Positions 15,493 to 21,674 of a DNA stretch of 21,674 nucleotides are shown piece after piece. Position numbers and translations under genes: made by a program. The stretch's first letter is position 1. Each line of letters starts with the position of its first letter. The notes beneath the pieces are model-generated. The model was not told where the DNA came from and made no database searches. It worked only from the letters and a program-made list of their open reading frames with translations. This DNA comes from Clostridia bacterium (GTDB taxonomy: Bacteria; Bacillota; Clostridia; Oscillospirales; QAMX01), in contig JAFYLV010000180.1 in assembly GCA_017556885.1 (NCBI GenBank), positions 1 through 21,674 of the forward strand, read 5' to 3'.

Positions 15493-15896
15493 AAAACTTT
15501 CTCTACCGTTTTATGGCCGGTCGTTATGGCAACGATACCCTCAATAAGTTCCTCACCGGCCTCTGGCTCGGCACCGCCGTCCTCAGCATCTTTCTTGACA
15601 AGAAGTTTATCTATTACATTGTCTGGGCACTGTGCCTGCTAGTGCTTTTCCGTTCCTTCTCCCGCAATATTCCCGCCCGGCAGAAGGAAAATGCGTTCTT
15701 TCTCCGCATCTCAAAAAAGCCGCTTTCTCTCTTCGGCGGTCTGAAGGCCTTTGCTGACCGCCTGTCCCAGCGAAAGACCCACCGCTTCTTCAAATGCCCC
15801 TCCTGCGGCACCATGCTGCGGGTCCCCCGCCGCAAGGGACGGATGAATATCCGCTGCGTCCGCTGCGGAAACCAGTTTTCCCGCAAAATTCGCTGA
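15489..15896 (+). CDS. Membrane-anchored zinc-ribbon protein, function unknown
   Basis: A 135-residue protein with two hydrophobic spans near the N-terminus (about 21-37 and 40-56), a basic linker, and a C-terminal zinc ribbon: CPSCGTMLRVPRRKGRMNI followed by RCVRCG, giving two CxxC knuckles. Similar two-span plus zinc-ribbon proteins with an LRVPR core are common in Clostridia but uncharacterised. The open frame extends upstream to 15408, inside the DUF1385 gene. The ATG at 15489 overlaps the DUF1385 stop (ATGA), fits the coding frame, and is preferred. It is probably translationally coupled with the DUF1385 protein. The ribbon most likely faces the cytosol. Confidence 0.8.
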   Translation: MKNFLYRFMAGRYGNDTLNKFLTGLWLGTAVLSIFLDKKFIYYIVWALCLLVLFRSFSRNIPARQKENAFFLRISKKPLSLFGGLKAFADRLSQRKTHRFFKCPSCGTMLRVPRRKGRMNIRCVRCGNQFSRKIR

Positions 15897-15914
15897 TGTA
15901 AGGAGACGTATCTT

Positions 15915-16100
15915 ATGCTGACTCCCTCCCGGCGTTATAAGCGCCGCATCATCGCTTTGACTGTGGGCATGCTCCTGGTCTCCCTCGCCGTCCTCGGCCT
16001 GCTCATCTGGCAGATCGCCGCCGGCCGCTGGAACTGGAGCAGCACCCTGAAGCCCGATCCCGCCCCCTCTTCCGTCAGTTCCGTATCCGTAACCGAATAA
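15915..16100 (+). CDS. Small single-span membrane protein
   Basis: A 61-residue protein: a basic N-terminus (YKRR), one hydrophobic span (about 12-34), then a short polar tail rich in Ser and Pro. AGGAG (15901-15905) is nine bases before the ATG and a strong terminator lies five bases after the stop, so it is a credible last gene of the DUF1385 operon. No family is recognised. Confidence 0.6.
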   Translation: MLTPSRRYKRRIIALTVGMLLVSLAVLGLLIWQIAAGRWNWSSTLKPDPAPSSVSSVSVTE

Positions 16101-16104
16101 AAGC

Positions 16105-16137
16105 AAACGTCCCGGAAAGCTCTTTTCCGGGACGTTT
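16105..16137 (+). terminator. Rho-independent terminator of the DUF1385 operon
   Basis: A perfect 14-bp stem, AAACGTCCCGGAAA (16105-16118) with TTTCCGGGACGTTT (16124-16137), closes a five-base loop and is followed by further Ts. Confidence 0.9.
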
Positions 16138-16156
16138 TTTCTCCTACCCTCTTTTC

Positions 16157-16189
16157 TTTTCAATGCTTTTTGATTATACTATAATCAAA
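16157..16189 (+). promoter_or_regulatory. Promoter of the GH115 operon with a perfect 21-bp palindromic operator
   Basis: TTTTCA (16157-16162) and TATAAT (16180-16185) are 17 bases apart. The -10 lies inside a perfect inverted repeat, TTTGATTATA (16169-16178), central C, TATAATCAAA (16180-16189). A dimeric repressor bound here would cover the -10 box. Transcription would start near 16192, about 29 bases before the ATG. The regulator is not in the window and its family cannot be named. Confidence 0.65.
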
Positions 16190-16220
16190 CGATACAACCG
16201 TCCCCAAAGGAGGCTACACC

Positions 16221-18284
16221 ATGCAGAAAAATTTCACCGTTCATGCCCATACGCCCCTGCGTATTCTCGGAGAGCCCACACTTCCCGTGCGCAATGCCCT
16301 GCGGGATCTGGAACGCGACTGGTACAAGGTCTTTGGCTATCCTCTCCTTGTGCTGACGGAGTTCACCGGCGAAAACGACGGAGATGAGCTGGTGCTTGAC
16401 TGCGACAATACCCTGCTGCCTCCTTCCCTCCGCCCCGTGGGATATGAAAGTCACACCCTCCGCATCTCCGGCCGCCGCTTTATCCTTGCCGGTGCGGACG
16501 TGCGCGGAACGATCTATGCCATTTATGCCTTCTCCCGGGAGATCCTCGGTGTGGATCCCCTGTGGTACTGGAACGACTTTACCCCCGTCCGCAAGACGGC
16601 GGTGGAGCTGTCCGCCCGCTACACGCTGCGTGTGTCCTCCCCCACCTTCCGCTACCGCGGCTGGTTTATCAACGATGAGGATATCCTCGGCGGATTCTTC
16701 CCCAACCGCACCTTTGACGGCGTCATGTCCCCCGAAGGCTTTGATGCCATTATGGAGGCTCTGCTGCGCCTTGGCGGCAATATGATTGTCCCCGGCTCCT
16801 TTGCCATGCCCGATGAGGACGTGCGCCGCCTTGCCGCCGCCCGCGGACTTCTTCTGAACGATCACCACGTCACTCCCCTCGGTCTCAACATGTACCGCTG
16901 GCCGGAGGACGTACCCTTCTCCTACAGCCGCGGCAAGGACTATCTCCGCGAATGCTGGCAGACCTGCGTGGACACCCTGAAGGGCTACGAGCAGGTGTGG
17001 ACCGTTTCCTTCCGCGGCAAAAATGACCATCCCTACTGGCAGGAGGATCCTTACGCACCCGAGGACGATGCCGGCCGCGCCGCCGAGATCGAGGAGGCCA
17101 TCCGCACCGAGATCGATCTCATCCGCGCTGCCGATCCCAATGCCGTGATCTGCTTTAACATGTACAACGAGCAGGCAAAATTCTACCGCGCCGGTCTTAT
17201 CAACCTGCCGGAGGATATCATCCGCGTCTGGCCGGGTTCCGGCTGCTTTGACGAAACGGCGGCTGTGCGTACCGGCCCCGGCGACGGCGTTTATTTCCAC
17301 ATGACCGGCGCCGCCCGCAACCGCTACACCGACTATCACAGCCCGCAGTCGGTCTTTGAGAGCCTCTATAAGTATTACGAAGTCGGCGCCACCTCCTTCT
17401 GTCTTTTTAACGTCTCCAATCTGCGGCATCTCGCCCTTTCCGTCGCCGCCGGCATGGATTATCTTTGGAACGCGGCAAAATATGCCGCCACCTCCCCCGC
17501 CGCCGCGGCAAAGCGCTGGTTGGATGCCTATCTCACCACCCACTACGGCGCAGAGCTCCTGCCCGACATGCGCAGACTGTACCGCGCCTTCCACGGTCTC
17601 ACCTATCACAAACGCCTGCCCGCCGGCGAAGCCCCCACCAGCCGCACCTGCTTTGGTTATGTCACGGGCATTTTCCGCGACGGTCGTGAGGTCATGTCCG
17701 ACCTAAAGCAGAATGCCATGCTGCAGGGCATGTCCCGCGCCCTTATTGCCGCGCCGAAGGAGGGGATCTCGGAGGATTGGCTGCTGGATGCCGCGGAATT
17801 CCGCCGCTTTTTGCTGAAATGCCGCCGGGAGTTCACCAATTTGTCCGATTTCAGCGAAGAGCTCAAAGGCCGCATTCCCAAGCAGGCAAAGCTCATTTAC
17901 CTGACGCAGGTGCTCACTCAGATCCAAGTGCTGAAGCTCGGCAACGAGGCGGTCATCTCTCTCTGCGATGCGCTGCTTGCCTATGGAAAATCCGCCACTG
18001 TAGCCGCCGTCTGCGCGAGAGCTTCCCTGCGCAGTCTGGAGGATCTTATCTCCGCGCTGCACCAGGCGGAGTACGGCAGATGGGCCACCTGGTATGAGAC
18101 CGAGCGCTTCGGCTGCTTCTATTTCAGCCGGGATATCGTCCATTCCGCCTGCCGCGTGCTGGAGGGCCGTCCGGAGCGTCCCGTGCGCTATGTCGGCGGT
18201 TACCGCAACTGGCTTTATTTCTGGGATAAGCTTTACGAATACCAGCACGGTTGTGCCTTCCCCCTGTTAAAGGAGAAGAAATGA
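16221..18284 (+). CDS. GH115-type alpha-glucuronidase, short form
   Basis: A 687-residue protein of the GH115 type (xylan alpha-1,2-glucuronidase). The N-terminal alpha/beta domain (about 1-125) carries FILAGADVRGTIYAIYAFSR, followed by GVDPLWYWNDF. The barrel begins with the family-typical YRGWFINDEDIL (about 145-156). It continues with WTVSFRGKNDHPYW, the CFNMYNEQAKFY strand and WPGSGCFDE. A helical region follows to the C-terminus. Described GH115 enzymes are usually about 800-1000 residues with an extra C-terminal domain, which seems absent here. There is no signal peptide, so it is cytosolic. AAAGGAGG precedes the ATG. It heads an operon under a palindromic operator and overlaps the next gene. 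Activity on glucuronoxylan fragments is inferred. Confidence 0.85.
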   Translation: MQKNFTVHAHTPLRILGEPTLPVRNALRDLERDWYKVFGYPLLVLTEFTGENDGDELVLDCDNTLLPPSLRPVGYESHTLRISGRRFILAGADVRGTIYAIYAFSREILGVDPLWYWNDFTPVRKTAVELSARYTLRVSSPTFRYRGWFINDEDILGGFFPNRTFDGVMSPEGFDAIMEALLRLGGNMIVPGSFAMPDEDVRRLAAARGLLLNDHHVTPLGLNMYRWPEDVPFSYSRGKDYLRECWQTCVDTLKGYEQVWTVSFRGKNDHPYWQEDPYAPEDDAGRAAEIEEAIRTEIDLIRAADPNAVICFNMYNEQAKFYRAGLINLPEDIIRVWPGSGCFDETAAVRTGPGDGVYFHMTGAARNRYTDYHSPQSVFESLYKYYEVGATSFCLFNVSNLRHLALSVAAGMDYLWNAAKYAATSPAAAAKRWLDAYLTTHYGAELLPDMRRLYRAFHGLTYHKRLPAGEAPTSRTCFGYVTGIFRDGREVMSDLKQNAMLQGMSRALIAAPKEGISEDWLLDAAEFRRFLLKCRREFTNLSDFSEELKGRIPKQAKLIYLTQVLTQIQVLKLGNEAVISLCDALLAYGKSATVAAVCARASLRSLEDLISALHQAEYGRWATWYETERFGCFYFSRDIVHSACRVLEGRPERPVRYVGGYRNWLYFWDKLYEYQHGCAFPLLKEKK

Positions 18285-18697
18285 TGGATCTTGCAAGCCT
18301 TGCCGCCCGCGCCGCCGCCGTACGGCACAATGCCTATGCCCCCTACTCCGGTTTTGCCGTGGGCGCCGCTCTTCTGTGTGCCGACGGTGAGATCTTCACC
18401 GGGGTCAACGTGGAGAATTCCTCCTACGGGCTGACGGTCTGCGCCGAGCGCAACGCCCTCTTTGCCGCCGTTGGTGCCGGCAGGCGGGAATTTGCCGCCC
18501 TTGCCGTCTATGCCGCCCCCATCGGTGCAGACGAGGGACCGGATTATACCCGCCCCTGCGGTGCCTGCCTGCAGGCACTGGCAGAATTCTGCGCTCCCGA
18601 TATGCCCGTTATCCGCCTGCGTACGGAGAGCGATTTTGCCGTCACACCCTTCGGCGAGCTCTTCCCCTACGGCTTTACCCTGCAGGAAAAGGAGTGA
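18284..18697 (+). CDS. cdd: Cytidine deaminase
   Basis: A pyrimidine salvage enzyme that deaminates cytidine and deoxycytidine to uridine forms in the cytosol. The 137 residues match the usual length for the tetrameric form. The substrate-binding NAYAPYSGFAVGAAL (16-30) is visible, as are the zinc and catalytic motif CAERNAL (Cys53, Glu55) and PCGACLQAL (Cys92, Cys95). Two adjacent ATGs (18281 and 18284) follow AGGAG (18271-18275). The second has the better eight-base spacing and touches the GH115 stop. It lies seven bases before the N-acetyltransferase gene. Confidence 0.93.
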   Translation: MDLASLAARAAAVRHNAYAPYSGFAVGAALLCADGEIFTGVNVENSSYGLTVCAERNALFAAVGAGRREFAALAVYAAPIGADEGPDYTRPCGACLQALAEFCAPDMPVIRLRTESDFAVTPFGELFPYGFTLQEKE

Positions 18698-18704
18698 ATT
18701 TTTC

Positions 18705-19466
18705 ATGCTGACCGCAACCGAGATCTCCCTCTATCTTGACCGCATCGGCTTTTCGGGAGAGCCCGCCGCGAATCTTTCCACCCTCTGCTGCCTGCAGCGC
18801 TGCCATCTTTTCTCCGTGCCCTACGAAACGCTGGATATCATGAACGGCGTGCCGCTGGATCTATCCCCCGCCGCACTTTTTGACAAGATCGTCCGCCGCC
18901 GGCGCGGCGGTTACTGCTTTGAGCTCAATGCCCTCTTCGGAGAACTTTTGTCCTCCCTAGGCTTTGACGTGCGGCTGCATTTCGCCCGCTATCTTCGCGG
19001 CGAGAAGGACATCCCCAAGCGCCGCCACGAGGTGCTCACCGTGCAGTTTCCGGAGGGACGCTTCCTCTGCGATGTCGGCGTCGGCGCACCCATCCCCCTC
19101 TGCCCCGTGGAGCTCTCCTCCCGCCGTCAGGCGCAGGAGCGCGGCATCTGGTGCTTCCGGGAGGATCATATCCTCGGTCACGTGCTCTGCGAGGAGAAGG
19201 ACGGGGAGCTCTCCGACGTGTATGCCTTCACCGATGAGCACTGCTTCCCGCAGGATTTTCTCACCACAAGCTTTTTCTGCGAGGCTCATCCCGATTCCTT
19301 CTTCCGTCAGGGACTGATGGTCGCCCTCCGCACGGAGGAGGGGCGCAACACCGTCTCCGGACGGGAATTCCGTCTCTTCCGCGGCGACTCGGCGGAGGTC
19401 TTCACCCCCGAAACGGAAGCCGATTTCCGCACCGCCCTCAAAACCTATTTCGGATTGGAGTACTAA
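18705..19466 (+). CDS. Arylamine N-acetyltransferase family protein
   Basis: A 253-residue NAT-family enzyme that moves an acetyl (or other acyl) group from CoA to arylamines or similar acceptors. The family's Cys-His-Asp triad is visible: Cys71 in RRRRGGYCFELNALF (R-x-G-G-x-C-x-E-x-N), His108 in KRRHEVLTV, and Asp123 in FLCDVGVGA. The N-terminal FSVPYETLDIMNG also fits. The open frame extends to 18462 inside cdd, but the ATG at 18705 follows GGAG (18691-18694) and matches the family start. It is cytosolic, with cdd upstream and the phosphodiesterase five bases downstream. The natural acceptor is unknown. Confidence 0.9.
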   Translation: MLTATEISLYLDRIGFSGEPAANLSTLCCLQRCHLFSVPYETLDIMNGVPLDLSPAALFDKIVRRRRGGYCFELNALFGELLSSLGFDVRLHFARYLRGEKDIPKRRHEVLTVQFPEGRFLCDVGVGAPIPLCPVELSSRRQAQERGIWCFREDHILGHVLCEEKDGELSDVYAFTDEHCFPQDFLTTSFFCEAHPDSFFRQGLMVALRTEEGRNTVSGREFRLFRGDSAEVFTPETEADFRTALKTYFGLEY

Positions 19467-19471
19467 CAAAT

Positions 19472-20194
19472 ATGAAGCCCACCTCCTTTGCTGCCGGCAA
19501 CGCCAAAAGCGTTGCCCACCGCGGCCTTTCCGGTCTGTATCCCGAGAATTCCGTCGAGGCCTTCCGCGAGGCCGCGAAGCTTCCCTATTTCGGCATTGAG
19601 ACCGATGTTGATGTCACCGCCGACGGTCATTTTGTGCTGATGCACGACCACACCACCGGCCGTACCGGCGACCGGGATCTCCCCGTGCGTGAGTCCACCC
19701 TCGCCGCGCTTTCCGAGGTGCGTCTTCTCGGAAAGGACGGTCTTCCCCGGGAGGATCTGCGTGTCCCCATGCTTCGGGATTATCTCGATATCTGTCGGGA
19801 AGGTGACAAGGTCTGCGTTCTGGAGCTGAAGGTTCGCTTCACGGAGGATGAGGTCGCCCGCATACTTGCGGAGGTCGATGCCGCCGGCTGCCGTGACCGC
19901 ATGCTCTACATTTCCTTCTTCATGGAAAATCTCGATACCTTGCGCAAGCTCGACCCCGACTGCACGGTACAGTTTCTCATCTCCCAATGGACGGAGGAGC
20001 TCCTCCCCACCCTCATTGAGAAGAAGATGGATCTGGATATCCATTACGGCGCGCTGGATGAGGAAAAGGTCCGCGCCGTCCTCGATGCCGGGCTAACCCT
20101 CAACGTCTGGACGGTGGACGATCCCGCCACCGCAGAGACCCTTGCCGCCTGGGGCGTGCACCAGATCACCTCAAATATCCTTCTCGGAGAATAA
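19472..20194 (+). CDS. Glycerophosphodiester phosphodiesterase family protein
   Basis: A 240-residue GDPD-fold enzyme predicted to hydrolyse glycerophosphodiesters to glycerol 3-phosphate and an alcohol. The active-site strand AHRGLSGLYPENSVEAF gives His16, Arg17, Glu25 and Asn26. GIETDVDVTADGHFVLMHD gives Glu43, Asp45 and His58, the expected metal and acid/base residues. The C-terminal LNVWTVDDPATAETLAAWGV and the ITSN motif are also typical. There is no signal peptide. It is the last gene of the GH115 operon, six bases after the N-acetyltransferase, with a terminator seven bases after the stop. GGAG (19457-19460) supports the start. Confidence 0.92.
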   Translation: MKPTSFAAGNAKSVAHRGLSGLYPENSVEAFREAAKLPYFGIETDVDVTADGHFVLMHDHTTGRTGDRDLPVRESTLAALSEVRLLGKDGLPREDLRVPMLRDYLDICREGDKVCVLELKVRFTEDEVARILAEVDAAGCRDRMLYISFFMENLDTLRKLDPDCTVQFLISQWTEELLPTLIEKKMDLDIHYGALDEEKVRAVLDAGLTLNVWTVDDPATAETLAAWGVHQITSNILLGE

Positions 20195-20200
20195 GGCACA

Positions 20201-20239
20201 AAAAAGAACTCTGATCCCCTCAGGATCAGAGTTCTTTTT
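20201..20239. terminator. Bidirectional terminator between the GDPD and sialidase-like genes
   Basis: A perfect 17-bp stem, AAAAAGAACTCTGATCC (20201-20217) with GGATCAGAGTTCTTTTT (20223-20239), closes a five-base loop. A and T tracts at the two ends let it serve both convergent transcripts. Confidence 0.92.
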
Positions 20240-21352
20240 CTATTTGATTTCATCACGCGAAATCTTCCGGATCCACAGCCTGCGCAGGCAGTTGCGGTCC
20301 CCAAGACCTCCTGCACAATAGGCAAGCAAAAGTCCGCCGTCCCGGGTCTCATGAATGGCTGCATAGCAGAAGCCGCGCGTCTCGTCATCCTCCAGCGTAA
20401 TGAGCTCAGGGAAATTTTCGGCATTATCCGTTGAGAAAGACATGACCAGGGGATTTCGCGCCCCCGTCCATGTGCCGCCCAGCCATTCCGGGCCGATCCA
20501 TTCCGAACGTCCGTTATACACCGGCACGGGGTTCCACACGGCAACGACACGTTCATCCCGCAACCGCCGGAGGGAAAGAGGGGATATTGCGCTGGTGAAT
20601 TTCGAGGGCAGGGGCTCCGTCCAGGTCTCTCCCCCGTCCTCGGAGAAGCTCTCGTACTGCCGTCCGGAATTGGTGCGGATCACACACAGAATGCGGTCCG
20701 GCGAAAGCTCAAGAAGTCCCGGTTCCTGCACGCCGGTGCGGCAGCCAGAGGAAACGGGGATGGTCACCGGTTTCGATGCATGGAAGGTAGCGCCGTCATC
20801 ATCGGAATAATACACCACCAGCGATCCCGGACCTACACCGGTGATCTTGTTTGGATCACGCTTGGAATAGCGGGACTGATGCAGCGCGGCAGGGACAAGA
20901 ATCCGTCCTGCCGACGTTGTGATCACACGGTCGTTGTTGACCACGTGATAGCCCTCCGGCACGCTGCAAAGCAGAGGGGCCGACCAGCTTTCACCCTCAT
21001 CCGCCGAACGGGCAAAATACACGCGGCAGCGGTGGTTTTCATGGTTTTTGGCCAGGAAAAACAGACCGATATCTCCGTTTTTCATGCGAAGCAGGGAAGC
21101 CGACATAATGTTGTCGGTATCGTCCGAAACATCCTCCCGGGCGATGAGACGGCGGGATCCGTCAAAGCTCTCGCCCCCGTCCCGGGAGATCATGCCCCAG
21201 ATCTCGCAGACGTCGCCGTCGTCGCCGTCGCCGATGCCGTAGCGCGACCAGGCAAAGAGGATGGATCCATCCTTTAATTCGAGAAAAGAGCCCTCGCTGT
21301 TGCGGCAGTTTTCCGCCGAAGGACCAAGGTCCGCGATCAGGCGACCGATCAT
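20240..21352 (-). CDS. Sialidase-superfamily protein (five Asp-boxes), cytosolic
   Basis: A 370-residue six-bladed beta-propeller of the sialidase superfamily. Five Asp-boxes are visible: SRDGGESF (56-63), SADEGESW (116-123), SDDDGATF (183-190), SEDGGETW (237-244) and a weak STDNAENF (307-314). Candidates for the arginine triad are Arg17, Arg226 (in VIRTNSGRQY) and Arg299 (in TGARNPL), and EPGLLEL offers a conserved Glu. The usual FRIP motif is replaced by CRNSEGSF, so true sialidase (GH33) activity is not certain; another exo-glycosidase or a binding role is possible. There is no signal peptide. The ATG overlaps the upstream deacetylase stop, with AGGAGG about nine bases before it. It ends at the shared terminator. 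Confidence 0.82.
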   Translation of the reverse strand: MIGRLIADLGPSAENCRNSEGSFLELKDGSILFAWSRYGIGDGDDGDVCEIWGMISRDGGESFDGSRRLIAREDVSDDTDNIMSASLLRMKNGDIGLFFLAKNHENHRCRVYFARSADEGESWSAPLLCSVPEGYHVVNNDRVITTSAGRILVPAALHQSRYSKRDPNKITGVGPGSLVVYYSDDDGATFHASKPVTIPVSSGCRTGVQEPGLLELSPDRILCVIRTNSGRQYESFSEDGGETWTEPLPSKFTSAISPLSLRRLRDERVVAVWNPVPVYNGRSEWIGPEWLGGTWTGARNPLVMSFSTDNAENFPELITLEDDETRGFCYAAIHETRDGGLLLAYCAGGLGDRNCLRRLWIRKISRDEIK

Positions 21353-21674
21353 CAGAGCAGGACCTCCTTATTCGTGCCGTAGAAAATATCCTCACGGCCG
21401 GAGATCATCTCGCAGAACTCCTCCATGCGCACCCAGTAATCCGGCTTATAATCCATTTCATAGGAATGACCCCAGATATAGAAGATCTGCGGACGGTCAC
21501 ACTGCATTTCGATAAACTTCTCGCCCATCTTCATCAGCGCATCAAAGTCCTTGGCCATTAAAATTGTGGCTATCAGATATATTCCCATATATACAAGTAC
21601 CGGAAGTACTTTTTGCAAATAAGTAAATGAATTTTTTATCACATCGGGCAAAATCTTGTTAATCATTTCGGGAT
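21352..21674 (-). pseudogene. Polysaccharide deacetylase C-terminal end joined to foreign AT-rich DNA
   Basis: The last 68 codons read like the end of a NodB-type deacetylase: ALMKMGEKFIEM, IFYIWGHSYEMD, then GREDIFYGTNKEVLL. These align with PQLMEFADKFLEP, LFYVWGHAYEFD and GREDIWYATNGEV of the intact deacetylase at 12120-12983. Upstream of about 21558 the match stops. The frame stays open through about 117 bases of roughly 31% GC (counted by hand) that encode a hydrophobic stretch, LPVLVYMGIYLIATIL, unlike any deacetylase. The frame runs off the window edge. This is either a rearranged, disrupted gene or an assembly join. Its stop overlaps the sialidase-like start, so the two were once one operon. 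Confidence 0.7.

Noticed and set aside
21558..21674. Insertion sequence end
   Set aside because: The segment is AT-rich and contains a small hairpin, but no terminal repeat, target duplication or transposase similarity can be seen in 117 bases.

Overview
The window looks like chromosomal DNA of a moderately GC-rich Gram-positive anaerobe of the class Clostridia, probably a gut commensal. The signs are strong AGGAG-type ribosome binding sites, TTGACA/TATAAT-like promoters, Rho-independent terminators with long U tracts, an FMN riboswitch in front of a RibU-type ECF component, a DUF1385 (YqhQ-like) gene, and many small cytosolic glycoside hydrolases without signal peptides. This is inference from gene content; no rRNA gene is present to place the organism.

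Layout. (1) 1-162, minus strand: N-terminus of a radical SAM protein with its own promoter, divergent from (2) a complete polyamine ABC transporter operon potABCD (363-4423), whose transcription start is overlapped by a dyad. All pot genes are coupled by short overlaps, and a terminator follows. (3) 4525-5288: an unrecognised membrane protein, a small membrane protein that appears to carry a one-base frameshift, then a terminator. (4) 5290-11173, plus strand: one probable operon of an RlmI-like rRNA methyltransferase, a MATE exporter, a beta-lactamase-fold serine hydrolase, a GH39-like glycosidase and an SGNH esterase, ending at a terminator shared with (5) a convergent ribU gene under an FMN riboswitch (11195-12108, minus). 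(6) 12120-14433, minus: a tightly coupled GH27 alpha-galactosidase / small zinc-ribbon protein / polysaccharide deacetylase operon with a good promoter. (7) 14456-16137, plus: DUF1385 membrane protein, membrane-anchored zinc-ribbon protein, small single-span protein, terminator. (8) 16157-20239, plus: promoter buried in a perfect 21-bp palindrome, then GH115-type alpha-glucuronidase, cytidine deaminase, arylamine N-acetyltransferase, glycerophosphodiesterase, and a bidirectional terminator. (9) 20240-21674, minus: a sialidase-like Asp-box protein coupled to the 3' end of a second polysaccharide deacetylase, whose 5' side switches abruptly into AT-rich DNA at about 21558.

How the genes work together. 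Apart from housekeeping functions (polyamine uptake, riboflavin uptake, rRNA methylation, pyrimidine salvage), the window is a set of cytosolic glycan-processing enzymes: GH27, GH39-like, GH115, sialidase-like, SGNH esterase, serine hydrolase and deacetylases. None has an evident signal peptide, so they probably act on imported oligosaccharides. GH115 plus GH39-like plus SGNH would suit acetylated glucuronoxylan fragments, but no sugar transporter lies in the window. No CRISPR array, tRNA, rRNA, phage gene or clear insertion sequence was seen. I found no unambiguous new system. The best leads are the zinc-ribbon protein inside the GH27/deacetylase operon, the 21-bp palindrome, and the chimeric right edge.
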